Part shown: piece after piece, positions 8,033-16,153 of the stretch
Layout of the letters: every line of letters begins with the position of its first letter
Position numbering within the stretch: the first letter of the stretch is position 1
Assembly (NCBI GenBank): GCA_938045445.1
Contig: CALIMM010000010.1
Location: 1 to 64,000 of the forward strand
Source: an uncultured Candidatus Saccharibacteria bacterium
GTDB lineage: Bacteria > Patescibacteriota > Saccharimonadia > Saccharimonadales > Saccharimonadaceae
Length of the DNA: 64,000 nucleotides
Direction: 5' to 3'
The notes under the pieces: model-generated
Database searches by the model: none
Seen by the model: only the letters and a program-made list of their open reading frames with translations
Told to the model about the DNA's origin: nothing
Position numbers and translations under genes: made by a program

Positions 8033-8038
8033 TATAAT
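8033..8038 (+). promoter_or_regulatory. -10 box of the 8072 gene
   Basis: TATAAT about 33 nt before the ATG at 8072, with AAAGGAG at 8052-8058 in between. Confidence 0.5.
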
Positions 8039-8071
8039 ATATAATTATAAAAGAAAGGAGTGACATAGATT

Positions 8072-8642
8072 ATGAATAATTCGAGAGAGAGGAGTAGGAG
8101 CGCACAGGACTTCACCGAGTGAGGCAAGCTCTCCTGTTCCAAAAGAGCAGAATGAGGTTTCGTTCGCTGATGTGGTGGGGCCAGTTATGCGTCTTGATGA
8201 TCTGTTAAAATACTTCGCAAAGAGTGGTAGAGAGGTTGACCAGAAAGACCTTATTGTTCTGACAACAGCTGACGGTACGCTGGTTTGCCCACAACAGCAG
8301 TTGACTGAGAAGAGCACCGATGAAGCGGGTAATCGTACATGGGAGGTCTCACCGTATGCGATAGCACTGTGGAAAGTGACCGAGCTGAGCGGCTACGACG
8401 GTTGGACGCGTGCAGCGATTTTAGCTGATCCCGAGCATGAAATAAGCGGGCATAAATACAGCTTATTTGATATTGCTACCAACCCAGAGATATCTGATGA
8501 GGACAAACGATCTGTCCTTCGGTATGTTTTGTATGAGGAAGGTGAAAGAGCAGGTTGGAGCGGCGACAGTGACTTTAGCGAGAGACGCGAGCAAGTTGTT
8601 GCATATATTGAGGATAGCCTTGGTATCCCTGTCGCAAAATAG
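8072..8642 (+). CDS. Hypothetical protein, apparently frameshifted near its start
   Basis: The good ribosome binding site (AAAGGAG) precedes an ATG at 8072 whose frame stops after 16 codons. The +1 frame is open from 8076 to 8642. From about 8109 it encodes sensible protein sequence (PSEASSPVPKEQNEVSFADV, then MRLDDLLKYF), although no SD-supported start exists in that frame; GTG 8172 and ATG 8187 are fallback starts. The two frames can be joined in a short GA run (8093-8100), giving a protein of about 189 residues. It is soluble, acidic and belongs to no family I recognise. It could be a sequencing error, a pseudogene, programmed frameshifting or phase variation. Confidence 0.55.
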
Positions 8643-8807
8643 ATAAATGGCTGGCATTAAGCTGGCATATATTTGGATCGTACCTAGATGTTTAGCACAC
8701 TATTTAAGATAGGCTCTCAAATTATGCTGAGTCGATCGCAAGTGATTGAGCGGTGGCGCACGAAGCATCTGTAGCAATAACGAGCGCAGCCGATACGTTA
8801 AATTATG

Positions 8808-8837
8808 AAAACCAGCAGAACACACTGCTGGTTTTTT
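8808..8837. terminator. Intrinsic terminator
   Basis: Stem AAACCAGCAG and CTGCTGGTTT with a 6 nt loop and a run of six or more T; ends the 8072 gene. Confidence 0.85.
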
Positions 8838-8876
8838 ACATATCAAGACTATTCCGTCATATAAAAGAACATACTA

Positions 8877-8906
8877 TTGACATTATATCGAGCTACGGTA
8901 TACAAT
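8877..8906 (+). promoter_or_regulatory. Sigma-70 type promoter of CPBP gene
   Basis: TTGACA at 8877-8882 and TACAAT at 8901-8906, 18 nt spacer. A leader of about 60 nt follows. Confidence 0.6.
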
Positions 8907-8973
8907 AAGAATATACGATATATCGCACTACGATACATATGACTTCGATGTACTAATCGAGAAAGGATGATTA

Positions 8974-9672
8974 ATGGATAAAACAACGAAACGACGGGAT
9001 GACGTAAAAATTCTGCTGGCATACTTTGCTGGCTACATGGTAGGTATGACAGCATTGTCGTATGTACTGGAGCGATTTGCCGCTATATCATCGACAAGTG
9101 TGCTTGGGCTCATTATCAATGCTGTAGCAAGTGTGCTCCTGCTTGGCTATATTGTAATGAAGAAACGAGCTGAACTTACCGCCGCATGGCGCACTGCACG
9201 GCAGGCACCGGGCAAGAATAGCTGGTTTGTCATCAAGTATTTTCTCTTTGCATATTTTGCAACGATGCCGGTAACACTCTTGCTTGTTGCGCTGCAGGTG
9301 ACTAACCAAAACCAAACGGCGCTTGTTGGCCTCTTTGGTGGAGCGCTGTGGTATGCGGTGTTTATGGCGGTGGTATTTGGGCCGATCGTTGAGGAGGTTG
9401 TCTTTCGCGGCGTTATCTTTGCTCGCTTATTGCAAAAATCTCGCGTTCTTGCCTATGCAGCATCGATGCTACTCTTTGCACTCGTGCATGTGGCGCCATA
9501 TATGCTCACGGGGGAAGTCAAGAATGGCCTAGCGATTATGAACTACCTACCGCTGGCGTTCTTCTTGTGCCGAGCTTATGAGCAAAAGAAGAGTCTGTAT
9601 GCCTCGATTGGTGTGCATCTGCTTCAGAATAGCCTTGCGACAATACTCCTTGTGCTCGCAACCCGAGGCTAG
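8974..9672 (+). CDS. CPBP family intramembrane metalloprotease
   Basis: 232 residues with about seven membrane segments. CPBP (Abi/CAAX protease) motifs are intact: E130-E131-xxx-R135 (EEVVFRG), H162 in FALVH, and H215-xxx-N219 (HLLQNS). Family members cleave prenylated proteins or peptides in the membrane, and bacterial ones are often tied to bacteriocin self-immunity or maturation. AAAGGATGATTA precedes the ATG. A PadR regulator and a DUF2812 protein follow on the same strand, so the three may form a regulated module, although a TATAAT lies between the protease and padR genes. Confidence 0.88.
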   Translation: MDKTTKRRDDVKILLAYFAGYMVGMTALSYVLERFAAISSTSVLGLIINAVASVLLLGYIVMKKRAELTAAWRTARQAPGKNSWFVIKYFLFAYFATMPVTLLLVALQVTNQNQTALVGLFGGALWYAVFMAVVFGPIVEEVVFRGVIFARLLQKSRVLAYAASMLLFALVHVAPYMLTGEVKNGLAIMNYLPLAFFLCRAYEQKKSLYASIGVHLLQNSLATILLVLATRG

Positions 9673-9678
9673 ACACGG

Positions 9679-9684
9679 TATAAT
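9679..9684 (+). promoter_or_regulatory. -10 box of padR-like gene
   Basis: TATAAT just after the CPBP stop codon and 19 nt before the ATG at 9704. Confidence 0.5.
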
Positions 9685-9703
9685 ACATACACAGGAAATA
9701 CGC

Positions 9704-10021
9704 ATGATCCAAGCAAAGCTACGACGTATCTACTCACCTATGACCGAGACAGGGTTCTATATCCTATTTTGTTTGCAGGCGGAGATGCATGGCTATACGA
9801 TTGGCCAGCGCGTCAAGCAGATGACAGATGGCCAGGTGCAGATCAGCCCTGGCACAATGTATGGTACGCTCGCCAAGATGGAGAAGGATGGTATAATCCG
9901 CTTCGTACGAGAAGAGGATAAGCGCAAAATCTACCATATCACACCACTTGGCCAAGAGATATTAGCCTGCGAGCTGCAGCGGATTGAGCGGCTGTATAAC
10001 AATAGCAAAGGAAGGAAATAG
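9704..10021 (+). CDS. PadR family transcriptional regulator
   Basis: 105 residues. The winged-helix core contains MTETGFYILFCLQAEMHGY, the PadR hallmark ISPGTMYGTLAKMEKDGII and the wing REEDKRKIYHITPLGQEIL. There is almost no C-terminal dimerisation extension, so this is the short PadR-s2 type. The ATG at 9704 starts the conserved region; the longer open frame upstream overlaps the CPBP gene and is not needed. The gene is followed after 4 bp by the DUF2812 gene, a pairing common in Gram-positive bacteria where PadR controls its membrane-protein neighbour. Confidence 0.9.
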   Translation: MIQAKLRRIYSPMTETGFYILFCLQAEMHGYTIGQRVKQMTDGQVQISPGTMYGTLAKMEKDGIIRFVREEDKRKIYHITPLGQEILACELQRIERLYNNSKGRK

Positions 10022-10025
10022 CTGA

Positions 10026-10577
10026 ATGTCACGGATCATGTGTCGGTACTACATGTTGCCCGAGTATGGGGAGGAGGAGGCATTTTTTGCTGAGCAACAT
10101 CGGCAAGGGTATGCCCTCAAACGCTTTATTGTCCCGTTCTTTTATATATTCGAGCCGTGCCCGGCGGCGCACTATACGTACAAAATCGACTTTCAGAGCC
10201 TTACTCGGCGCGAAGAAAACGCGCAGTACCAGCAGCTCTATGCCGATTATGGCTGGGAATATGTTGCATCCGCCAATGGCTTCCATGTCTTTCGCCGGCC
10301 GAGTAATGAAGCTGAAGAGGATGATATCTTTAGCGACAATGAATCTCGCCTGGCAATGGTGACGCGCATTAGCAAGCAGCGTATGGCACTGCTGATGCTG
10401 ATCGTTGTGCTGCTGTTTGCCTATATTGGCTATAAGCTTGTGCAAACACCAGCTGTTTTGCAGCGGCCTGAGTTCTATGGCTTGGTACTCGTTGCACTCT
10501 TTGATGGGTATCTTTGCGTGCGGTGCTGGCGTGGCTTGCGCCGGCTGAGGCGTACGCTGATTGCCGAGCAGCGGTAG
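10026..10577 (+). CDS. DUF2812 domain membrane protein
   Basis: 183 residues. The N-terminal soluble part (LPEYGEEEAFFAEQHRQGY, then YTYKIDFQSL and YADYGWEYVASANGFHVFRR) matches DUF2812, proteins usually encoded beside PadR regulators. Two membrane helices follow, about 119-138 and 148-168. The function of the family is unknown; a membrane sensor or partner for the PadR regulator is an inference. It shares a transcript with the padR gene (4 bp gap), and a terminator lies at 10769. Confidence 0.85.
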   Translation: MSRIMCRYYMLPEYGEEEAFFAEQHRQGYALKRFIVPFFYIFEPCPAAHYTYKIDFQSLTRREENAQYQQLYADYGWEYVASANGFHVFRRPSNEAEEDDIFSDNESRLAMVTRISKQRMALLMLIVVLLFAYIGYKLVQTPAVLQRPEFYGLVLVALFDGYLCVRCWRGLRRLRRTLIAEQR

Positions 10578-10768
10578 AGCGTGTAGTACAAAATTTCCCT
10601 GTTGTTTGTAAGTTTTCTCGCTGCACTCCCTATGATTATGCTAAGAGCTCATCTGATGCTTGTATGGAATGCTTCAAACGGATGAGTAGTTGGGCAGCCT
10701 TTGTAATAGGAGCAACAGGGGAGGGGTAGCTAAGCAAAATTTGAGGATCATATTCTCAAGATATAATA

Positions 10769-10800
10769 AAACACTGCAGCCGAGATAGCTGCAGTGTTTT
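10769..10800. terminator. Bidirectional intrinsic terminator
   Basis: Stem AAACACTGCAGC and GCTGCAGTGTTT, 7 nt loop, T-run on both strands. It lies between convergent genes (DUF2812 rightward, hydrolase copy 2 leftward). Confidence 0.85.
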
Positions 10801-10819
10801 TGTACGTAGCTAGAGCTGA

Positions 10820-11809
10820 TTATATTTCGGCAGTTTGGCGGCCCTCGTAGAGGTTGAGGTACTGCGTGTAGACTGCCTGATGATAGGTAGCCATACCGCT
10901 ATCGGTTGACCCAACCATATTGTGGCCGATGTTAAGCCGCTTTGGCAGGTTGTAGTGCTGGAACGATGCATTGCTTGCCTGGGCCATGCGCTGCGGAATA
11001 CTCACCGCTAGGCCGTTGTCGACAGCATCGTCATTCTCACTCGTCACTGTTGCAACGCGCTTGAGGCCCGGTGCAGCAAGATCTTTCTTGAAGTTCTGTT
11101 TGACGATGAGATATTTGCCAAGTGCACGGTACGACAGGCCGCTTGGGCTAAACTTATCTGGCAAAATATTGTGCCCATACAGCGTGCGCAAGACGGGTAG
11201 TTGCCACTTGGGGGCTTGGCTAGCTGCTGGCTCGTAGAATGGGGCAAGCAGCAGCACATTCGTAAAGAAGCCATTACCATACTGTGCAAGCCACGTCGCC
11301 ATATCACCACCACCAGAGTGACCAACAATACCAAGCTCATCGCCCAGGCCACTTACTTGCTGTGCACTCGTCTTCATGAAGGCGGCAATGTCTTTGGTAG
11401 AGATCTCACCATGGCGTTTGTTGTCGGTGTAGCCATGCTTGGGTACGCGTGGGACGTAGACGTTGTAGCCTTGGTTGTAGAATTCATCTGCCAAATTTCG
11501 GTAAACGTTACTGCAGCCACTGATGCCGTGAATCATCAGGACGGCCTTTGCGGCGCGCTTGCCATGAGTCTTGGTGAATGTGCGGCACTCTGGGCGAATG
11601 GTACTGTCGCTCTCTTCTTGCTTAATTTGCTGGTCGATGCTGCTCATTGCCTCGTTGTAGTTCTTGCGGCTGATGTTAGCCGAGCGCAAATCGCTACTGG
11701 CGGCCGCTTGGCTTGGTGCCAGAAACGTTGTTGCTGCCACAAGCCCCGTCACGCTTAGTAGGCCAGCAACAACCCAACTCTTTAGGCTGATATAGTCTAG
11801 TTTTGTCAT
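10820..11809 (-). CDS. Secreted alpha/beta hydrolase, copy 2
   Basis: 329 residues. A hydrophobic N-terminal segment (about 10-36), possibly cleaved after AAA, precedes the hydrolase core: AVLMIHGISGC, GHSGG with S165, and NIGHNM with the probable catalytic His. Cysteines C75 and C99 match the pair of copy 1. Similarity to copy 1 (7033-8025) runs nearly end to end, for example YEPAASQAPKWQ and EQGYNVYVPRVP-like blocks, so the genes are paralogues. Unlike copy 1 it has a good ribosome binding site (AAAGGAGG) and a leader, so the two are probably expressed differently. Substrate unknown. Confidence 0.85.
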   Translation of the reverse strand: MTKLDYISLKSWVVAGLLSVTGLVAATTFLAPSQAAASSDLRSANISRKNYNEAMSSIDQQIKQEESDSTIRPECRTFTKTHGKRAAKAVLMIHGISGCSNVYRNLADEFYNQGYNVYVPRVPKHGYTDNKRHGEISTKDIAAFMKTSAQQVSGLGDELGIVGHSGGGDMATWLAQYGNGFFTNVLLLAPFYEPAASQAPKWQLPVLRTLYGHNILPDKFSPSGLSYRALGKYLIVKQNFKKDLAAPGLKRVATVTSENDDAVDNGLAVSIPQRMAQASNASFQHYNLPKRLNIGHNMVGSTDSGMATYHQAVYTQYLNLYEGRQTAEI

Positions 11810-11889
11810 GTCAGTCCTCCTTTAGTACTCTCCAGTATGCCGGATTGTTGCGTCAATTGCAAACACTGGTTATATATCTTGAAGCGAGC

Positions 11890-11914
11890 TTATACTGTTA
11901 TCTTATACTGTTAT
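11890..11914 (+). repeat. Tandem 12 bp repeat containing two -10-like boxes
   Basis: TTATACTGTTAT occurs at 11890-11901 and 11903-11914, separated by one C. Each copy contains TATACT. No gene starts nearby on the plus strand; a terminator lies about 45 nt downstream. Confidence 0.6.
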
Positions 11915-11956
11915 AGTGAGAGACTCACAGAGGTCATATCGATGTAAAAACCACAA

Positions 11957-11987
11957 TAAAACCGCATTACTATACAAATGCGGTTTT
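11957..11987. terminator. Bidirectional intrinsic terminator
   Basis: Stem AAAACCGCAT and ATGCGGTTTT with T-runs on both strands. It ends the leftward 12011 gene and could also end a short rightward transcript from the 11890 repeat. Confidence 0.8.
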
Positions 11988-12010
11988 TGGTATATCACTG
12001 GTAGCGAGTA

Positions 12011-12760
12011 TTAGTCGTGATTAAACTCAAGCCGCTTGAGCCGCTCATACTCATCAAATTGGTAGCTAACGTGGATGCTCGTGCCAGTATCATCAGTGAC
12101 ACGGGCGTGGTGGACGCCATTGTCATCGTCGTTCATCTCGATGCTCCAGCCTGGCATCAGCTCCACAAAACCCTCCAGCGACCATGCAATGTCGTCCACC
12201 TGTTGCAGATAGCGTGGCAGGCGTGAGTAGAAGTAGTCGAGCGTAATGGGCGGCACAGGCTCGGAGAGGTTCTCTAGTAGCAGCACAATCCGCGAGCCAC
12301 CGCCAATTGGTAGGCTATAGTAATAATACTCAGTACCAAAAATACTAATAGCAGCGCTACCGATATCGTGTGCCACGCCAGCAATTACCATTGCTTGGTC
12401 GGTACCATCTGGCAGCGTATAGGAAACCTCGTCCGCAGTGAGTTCTTCTTCGCTATGCTTGAGGCCGTAGTCGCGCACCTTATGGGCAAGCTCTACTGCG
12501 CTCCCGTATTGTGACAGAGCATTTGAGAAGCCCCATAGCAATGTTGGTGGTTTGGCAGCGATAGATGCAAGCAGGTGCGCCTTGGCCGTTACCTTACCTT
12601 TATCTCCTACCATAGCAAAGTACTGTGTACTAAGATCAGCTTCGTGGTTGACGGACTCATCGTTTCCTGCTGTTCGCTGAAACATTTCAGTCATCAGCTC
12701 TTGGCGGAGCGCGCTATAAATACAGTTACGCTGACCGATTCGTCGAATACCGGTATGCAT
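12011..12760 (-). CDS. DUF6882-like hypothetical protein
   Basis: 249 residues, soluble, no signal peptide. The middle (LLWGFSNAL, then KVRDYGLKH and spaced acidic/aliphatic blocks) resembles the DUF6882 pattern of Trp-Gly/Ala-Asn after a beta-strand, found in proteins of unknown function. The C-terminal third (DIAWSLEGFVELMPGWSIEM) is not assigned. The start is supported by GGAGG 7 nt before the ATG. It is a single-gene unit, with terminator at 11957-11987. Confidence 0.65.
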   Translation of the reverse strand: MHTGIRRIGQRNCIYSALRQELMTEMFQRTAGNDESVNHEADLSTQYFAMVGDKGKVTAKAHLLASIAAKPPTLLWGFSNALSQYGSAVELAHKVRDYGLKHSEEELTADEVSYTLPDGTDQAMVIAGVAHDIGSAAISIFGTEYYYYSLPIGGGSRIVLLLENLSEPVPPITLDYFYSRLPRYLQQVDDIAWSLEGFVELMPGWSIEMNDDDNGVHHARVTDDTGTSIHVSYQFDEYERLKRLEFNHD

Positions 12761-12894
12761 ATAAACCTCCAGATTATGTTCTTGTATGCCTGTGTAATTG
12801 TAGCATAAGCAGGCGGATAATGTAGCATATTCTGGATAGTATCGCTATTTTATGTCAATATAACAGAGGTAATGCACTACACTCCCGAACAACC

Positions 12895-12922
12895 TTGACA
12901 ATACCAATAGAAGATAGATACT
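12895..12922 (+). promoter_or_regulatory. Promoter of the EXLDI gene
   Basis: TTGACA at 12895-12900 and GATACT at 12917-12922, 16 nt spacer. A palindrome covers the expected transcription start. Confidence 0.65.
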
Positions 12923-12923
12923 A

Positions 12924-12945
12924 TATATGTATAACTATACATATA
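12924..12945 (+). promoter_or_regulatory. 22 bp palindrome, PadR-box-like operator
   Basis: Perfect inverted arms TATATGTATA and TATACATATA separated by AC. It includes ATGT-N8-ACAT, the consensus reported for PadR-family operators. It lies between the -10 box and the ribosome binding site, a position suited to repression. It could also act as an RNA hairpin occluding the ribosome binding site. Confidence 0.6.
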
Positions 12946-12954
12946 AGGAGGAGT

Positions 12955-13458
12955 ATGATGGCCAATAAAACAATCTATTTTTCGCACAACGACGAACGCT
13001 ATATTGAAGGGACTTTGCCTGACCTTAGTATGAGTCTATCTGCAGCACTGATGGCGGGTTATCGTTTATTAGTTGAGCGGCAGCAAGCAACACGCGATGG
13101 TTTTCATGAAGTACAGCTGCGCGTTGGCAAGGATGGCGTGTATCAGCATAAGATTTTTATGGGCCGTAAGATATACAGGACAATAGCAAAGGACAAAGCA
13201 GCTCTTCGCGAACAGCGAGTATATCTTACGCAAAAGGGCCGCTATGTGTACTATGAGCGCAATCACGCCGACTGGAACTATTGGCCTACAGGCATGCAGC
13301 GTAGCACGCAGGCCAACGACAATCCAGCGACAGTCAAACAATGGGGGCGAATGGAGGTTGTTGATACGATCGATGAGCTCGCGGCGTATATCCCAGAGCG
13401 CGCTGTGCAAAATTTGCAACAGAGCCTGGAGCAGCCAGTGGAGCATTTGGATATTTGA
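12955..13458 (+). CDS. EXLDI protein
   Basis: 167 residues. The C-terminus is VEHLDI, i.e. E-x-L-D-I, the signature of the EXLDI family (TIGR04342), small proteins of unknown function in Gram-positive and CPR bacteria. The start fits the family (NKTIYFSHNDE, a beta-strand opening). Two consecutive ATGs (12955, 12958) follow AAGGAGGAG; the second has the better spacing. The strong promoter with a palindromic operator (12895-12945) shows it is regulated. Soluble, with no predicted active site. Confidence 0.8.
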   Translation: MMANKTIYFSHNDERYIEGTLPDLSMSLSAALMAGYRLLVERQQATRDGFHEVQLRVGKDGVYQHKIFMGRKIYRTIAKDKAALREQRVYLTQKGRYVYYERNHADWNYWPTGMQRSTQANDNPATVKQWGRMEVVDTIDELAAYIPERAVQNLQQSLEQPVEHLDI

Positions 13459-13563
13459 GATCTGAGACAAGGGGAGAGCTTCGTATCTTTTGTATGCAGT
13501 AGGGTAGTGTTGATATACGACGAAAGAGAATACGGTTTGTAGCGCAGCTTTACCTCGAGATGG

Positions 13564-13569
13564 TATACT
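13564..13569 (+). promoter_or_regulatory. -10 box of pheT, near-leaderless
   Basis: TATACT ends 10 nt before the ATG at 13580; no Shine-Dalgarno is present. Confidence 0.5.
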
Positions 13570-13579
13570 ATAACCCAGT

Positions 13580-16153
13580 ATGAAAGTCAGCCTTAATGTT
13601 ATAAAACAACTTATTAACTTTGAATTGCCGCCGGTGGATGAGCTAGTGCAGCGTATTAATCAGCAGCTTGGTAGTGTGGAGCAGGTCGAGAACCTGGCCG
13701 AGCGTTACCGCGGCGCACGCGTGGTGCGCGTGGTGGAGTGTGCTAAGCACCCCAATGCCGACCGCCTGAGCGTGACCAAAATTGATGACGGTATGGCAGT
13801 GCCTGATGTGCCGCGTGATGAAAACGGCTTGGTGCAGGTGGTGTGCGGTGCGCCCAATGTACAGGCTGGTATGTGGGCCATTTGGCTGCCGCCTGCAAGT
13901 ACGGTGCCAGCCATTATCCTCGAGGGCGAGCCCTTTACGCTTGATGCGCGCAAGCTTCGTGGGGTGCTGAGCCAGGGTATGCTGGCCGCGGCTGATGAGC
14001 TAGCAATTGGTACTGACCACGAGGGGATTGTGGCACTGACGCCACGCGACCTGCCAGCCGGCAAGACGCTGCAACCAGGGGCTGACTTTGCCGCGCTGTT
14101 TGGCCTGGATGACTATGTGCTTGATATCGAGAACAAGATGTTTACCCACCGGCCAGATTGCTTTGGCCAGCTGGGCGTAGCGCGCGAGATTGCTGGCATC
14201 CTCCAGCAACCATTTACCAGCCCGGCGTGGTATAACCTGGAGCAGGTATTTGGCGATGGCGATAGTGTGCCGCTCGCGGTTTCGAACGATATCCCGCAGC
14301 TTGTGCCACGCTTTATGGCGGTGGCAATCCGCGGCGTGCAGGTGGCGCCGAGCCCATTTTGGCTGCAGTGCCAACTGGTGGCGATGGGGGCAAAGCCCAT
14401 CAATAACATTGTGGATGCAACCAATTATGTAATGCTAATGACAGCTCAGCCAACCCATGCTTATGATTACGATACGCTCCAGGGCGGGCAGCTTGGCGTG
14501 CGTATGGCGCGGCAGGGCGAAACGCTGGCGCTGCTGAGTGGCAAGACAATTGAGCTGACACCAGACGACATAGTGATTGCCGACGGGCAGGGCCCGGTGG
14601 CCCTCGGTGGTATTATGGGTGGCAGCCGCACTGAGGTATCGGCCACGACCACCACGATTGTGCTGGAGTGCGCTACCTTCGACATGTACGCAGTGCGCAA
14701 AATGGCCATGCGCCACGGCGTGTTTACCGATGCGCTGGCCCGCTTTAATAAAGGCCAGTCGCCCCTGCAGAATGCCGCTGTGCTGAACCGGCTGATTGGT
14801 ATGGTGGGCGGCGAGCAGGCCAGCCCAGTAGCGGATATTAAGCCATTTACGAGTGAACATGGTGGGATTCTTGATGATTATTTTGCAGGGAAGTACGAGC
14901 CTGCAACCATAGATATAACCAGTCGATTTATTAATCAGCGGCTTGGCTCTCACCTTACCGAAAACGACATCTGTACTTTACTCAATAACGTTGAAATCCA
15001 CAGCCATGGCCCAGAGGAAGAGCTTGGCTATATCTGCCTACAGGTGCCTTTCTGGCGGACAGACCTGGAAACTAAAGAGGATATCGTTGAGGAAGTTGGC
15101 CGGCTGCACGGCTTTGATACTGTGCCGCGCCAGCTGCCCATGCACCGTATTCAGCCAGCACGCAAGAACCCCCGCCGTGAGCTCAAGCGCGTTGTGCGCG
15201 AGGCACTGGCCAAGGCAGGTGCCAACGAAGTGCTGAGCTATAGCTTTGTGCACGAGCGTGTGCTCAAGGGTGCAGGCCAAGACCTAGCCCAGGCCTTCCG
15301 CCTCTCGAACGCCCTCAGCCCCGACCTCCAGTACTACCGCTTGAGTGTGCTGCCGAGTTTGCTCGATAAAGTTCATGCCAATATCAAGGCAGGGCACAGC
15401 GAATTTATGCTGTTCGAAATTGGCAAGGGTCACACCAAGGCACGAATGGGTGAGGATGGTCTGCCAGCTGAACAATCACTGATCGATCTTGTGTATAGCA
15501 GCAAAAAGCCACACGCTGGTGCCGCCTTTTACCGGGTGCGGGCAACGCTCGACCAGCTGGCGCATGATAGCGGTCTGACTCTCGTGTATACACCAGTCAC
15601 GGCAGCTCAAGATGATCCAATGTATACACCTTTTGACATTAATCGCTCGGCTCATATCTGGGTGGAAAGTAGTGAGACGGCTAGCCAGCCCAAGCGGCAG
15701 CTTATTGGTGTAGTTGGTGAGCTACGCTCAGCAGTGGTGAAGCATTTCAAGCTGCCTGATTATACTGCAGCGGCATCACTCTGCCTTGATGTGATGGAGC
15801 AGGTATGGCGTGATACAGCGGTACACTACCAGCCAATGAGTCGCTACCCTACTACCGCCCGCGATATCTCGATCCAAACAAGTACAGTGGTTACCTATGA
15901 TGAACTCATGCAAGCAGTCTCGAGCGCTATGACTCGAGCTAGCGAAATATACCCAGATGTGACGATCCGCGATCTCACGCCGCTGAGTATTTACAAAGCA
16001 ACCCCTGATGCATCGCACCAAACCACCACATTTCGCCTAACGCTATCGAGTAGCCAGGCAACGTTGAGCGCCGAGCGTGTTCGTTCGATCATCCGGACAG
16101 TGTTTGCACCCGAGCAGCATGTGCTGTTTCAGGGTGTGGACTTTGGTGAATGA
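13580..16153 (+). CDS. pheT: Phenylalanine-tRNA ligase beta subunit
   Basis: 857 residues, somewhat longer than the usual 790-810. Domains in order: an N-terminal tRNA-binding OB fold (about 40-165, ADRLSVTKID and VVCGAPNV), B3/B4 editing domain (about 200-390, NNIVDATNYVML), B5 (about 435-510, TIDITSRFINQRLG), a catalytic-like core (about 520-740) and a C-terminal FDX-ACB domain for tRNA binding (about 760-857, MSRYPTTARDISI). It pairs with PheS encoded at 4626-5669 on the other strand. The last 25 bp overlap the 3' end of the convergent ThrE-like gene. No ribosome binding site is present; the -10 box lies 10 nt before ATG. Confidence 0.96.
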   Translation: MKVSLNVIKQLINFELPPVDELVQRINQQLGSVEQVENLAERYRGARVVRVVECAKHPNADRLSVTKIDDGMAVPDVPRDENGLVQVVCGAPNVQAGMWAIWLPPASTVPAIILEGEPFTLDARKLRGVLSQGMLAAADELAIGTDHEGIVALTPRDLPAGKTLQPGADFAALFGLDDYVLDIENKMFTHRPDCFGQLGVAREIAGILQQPFTSPAWYNLEQVFGDGDSVPLAVSNDIPQLVPRFMAVAIRGVQVAPSPFWLQCQLVAMGAKPINNIVDATNYVMLMTAQPTHAYDYDTLQGGQLGVRMARQGETLALLSGKTIELTPDDIVIADGQGPVALGGIMGGSRTEVSATTTTIVLECATFDMYAVRKMAMRHGVFTDALARFNKGQSPLQNAAVLNRLIGMVGGEQASPVADIKPFTSEHGGILDDYFAGKYEPATIDITSRFINQRLGSHLTENDICTLLNNVEIHSHGPEEELGYICLQVPFWRTDLETKEDIVEEVGRLHGFDTVPRQLPMHRIQPARKNPRRELKRVVREALAKAGANEVLSYSFVHERVLKGAGQDLAQAFRLSNALSPDLQYYRLSVLPSLLDKVHANIKAGHSEFMLFEIGKGHTKARMGEDGLPAEQSLIDLVYSSKKPHAGAAFYRVRATLDQLAHDSGLTLVYTPVTAAQDDPMYTPFDINRSAHIWVESSETASQPKRQLIGVVGELRSAVVKHFKLPDYTAAASLCLDVMEQVWRDTAVHYQPMSRYPTTARDISIQTSTVVTYDELMQAVSSAMTRASEIYPDVTIRDLTPLSIYKATPDASHQTTTFRLTLSSSQATLSAERVRSIIRTVFAPEQHVLFQGVDFGE

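Larger units (their letters stand above)
8643..8973. other. Intergenic with terminator and promoter
   Basis: 331 bp without a gene. It holds a strong terminator (8808-8837) and then the promoter region of the CPBP protease gene, including CGATATATCG, a 10 bp palindrome at 8919-8928 downstream of the -10 box. Confidence 0.6.

Noticed and set aside
12895..12954. Longer EXLDI start at 12895
   Set aside because: That start lies in the promoter itself; AAGGAGGAG directly precedes the ATGs at 12955/12958.
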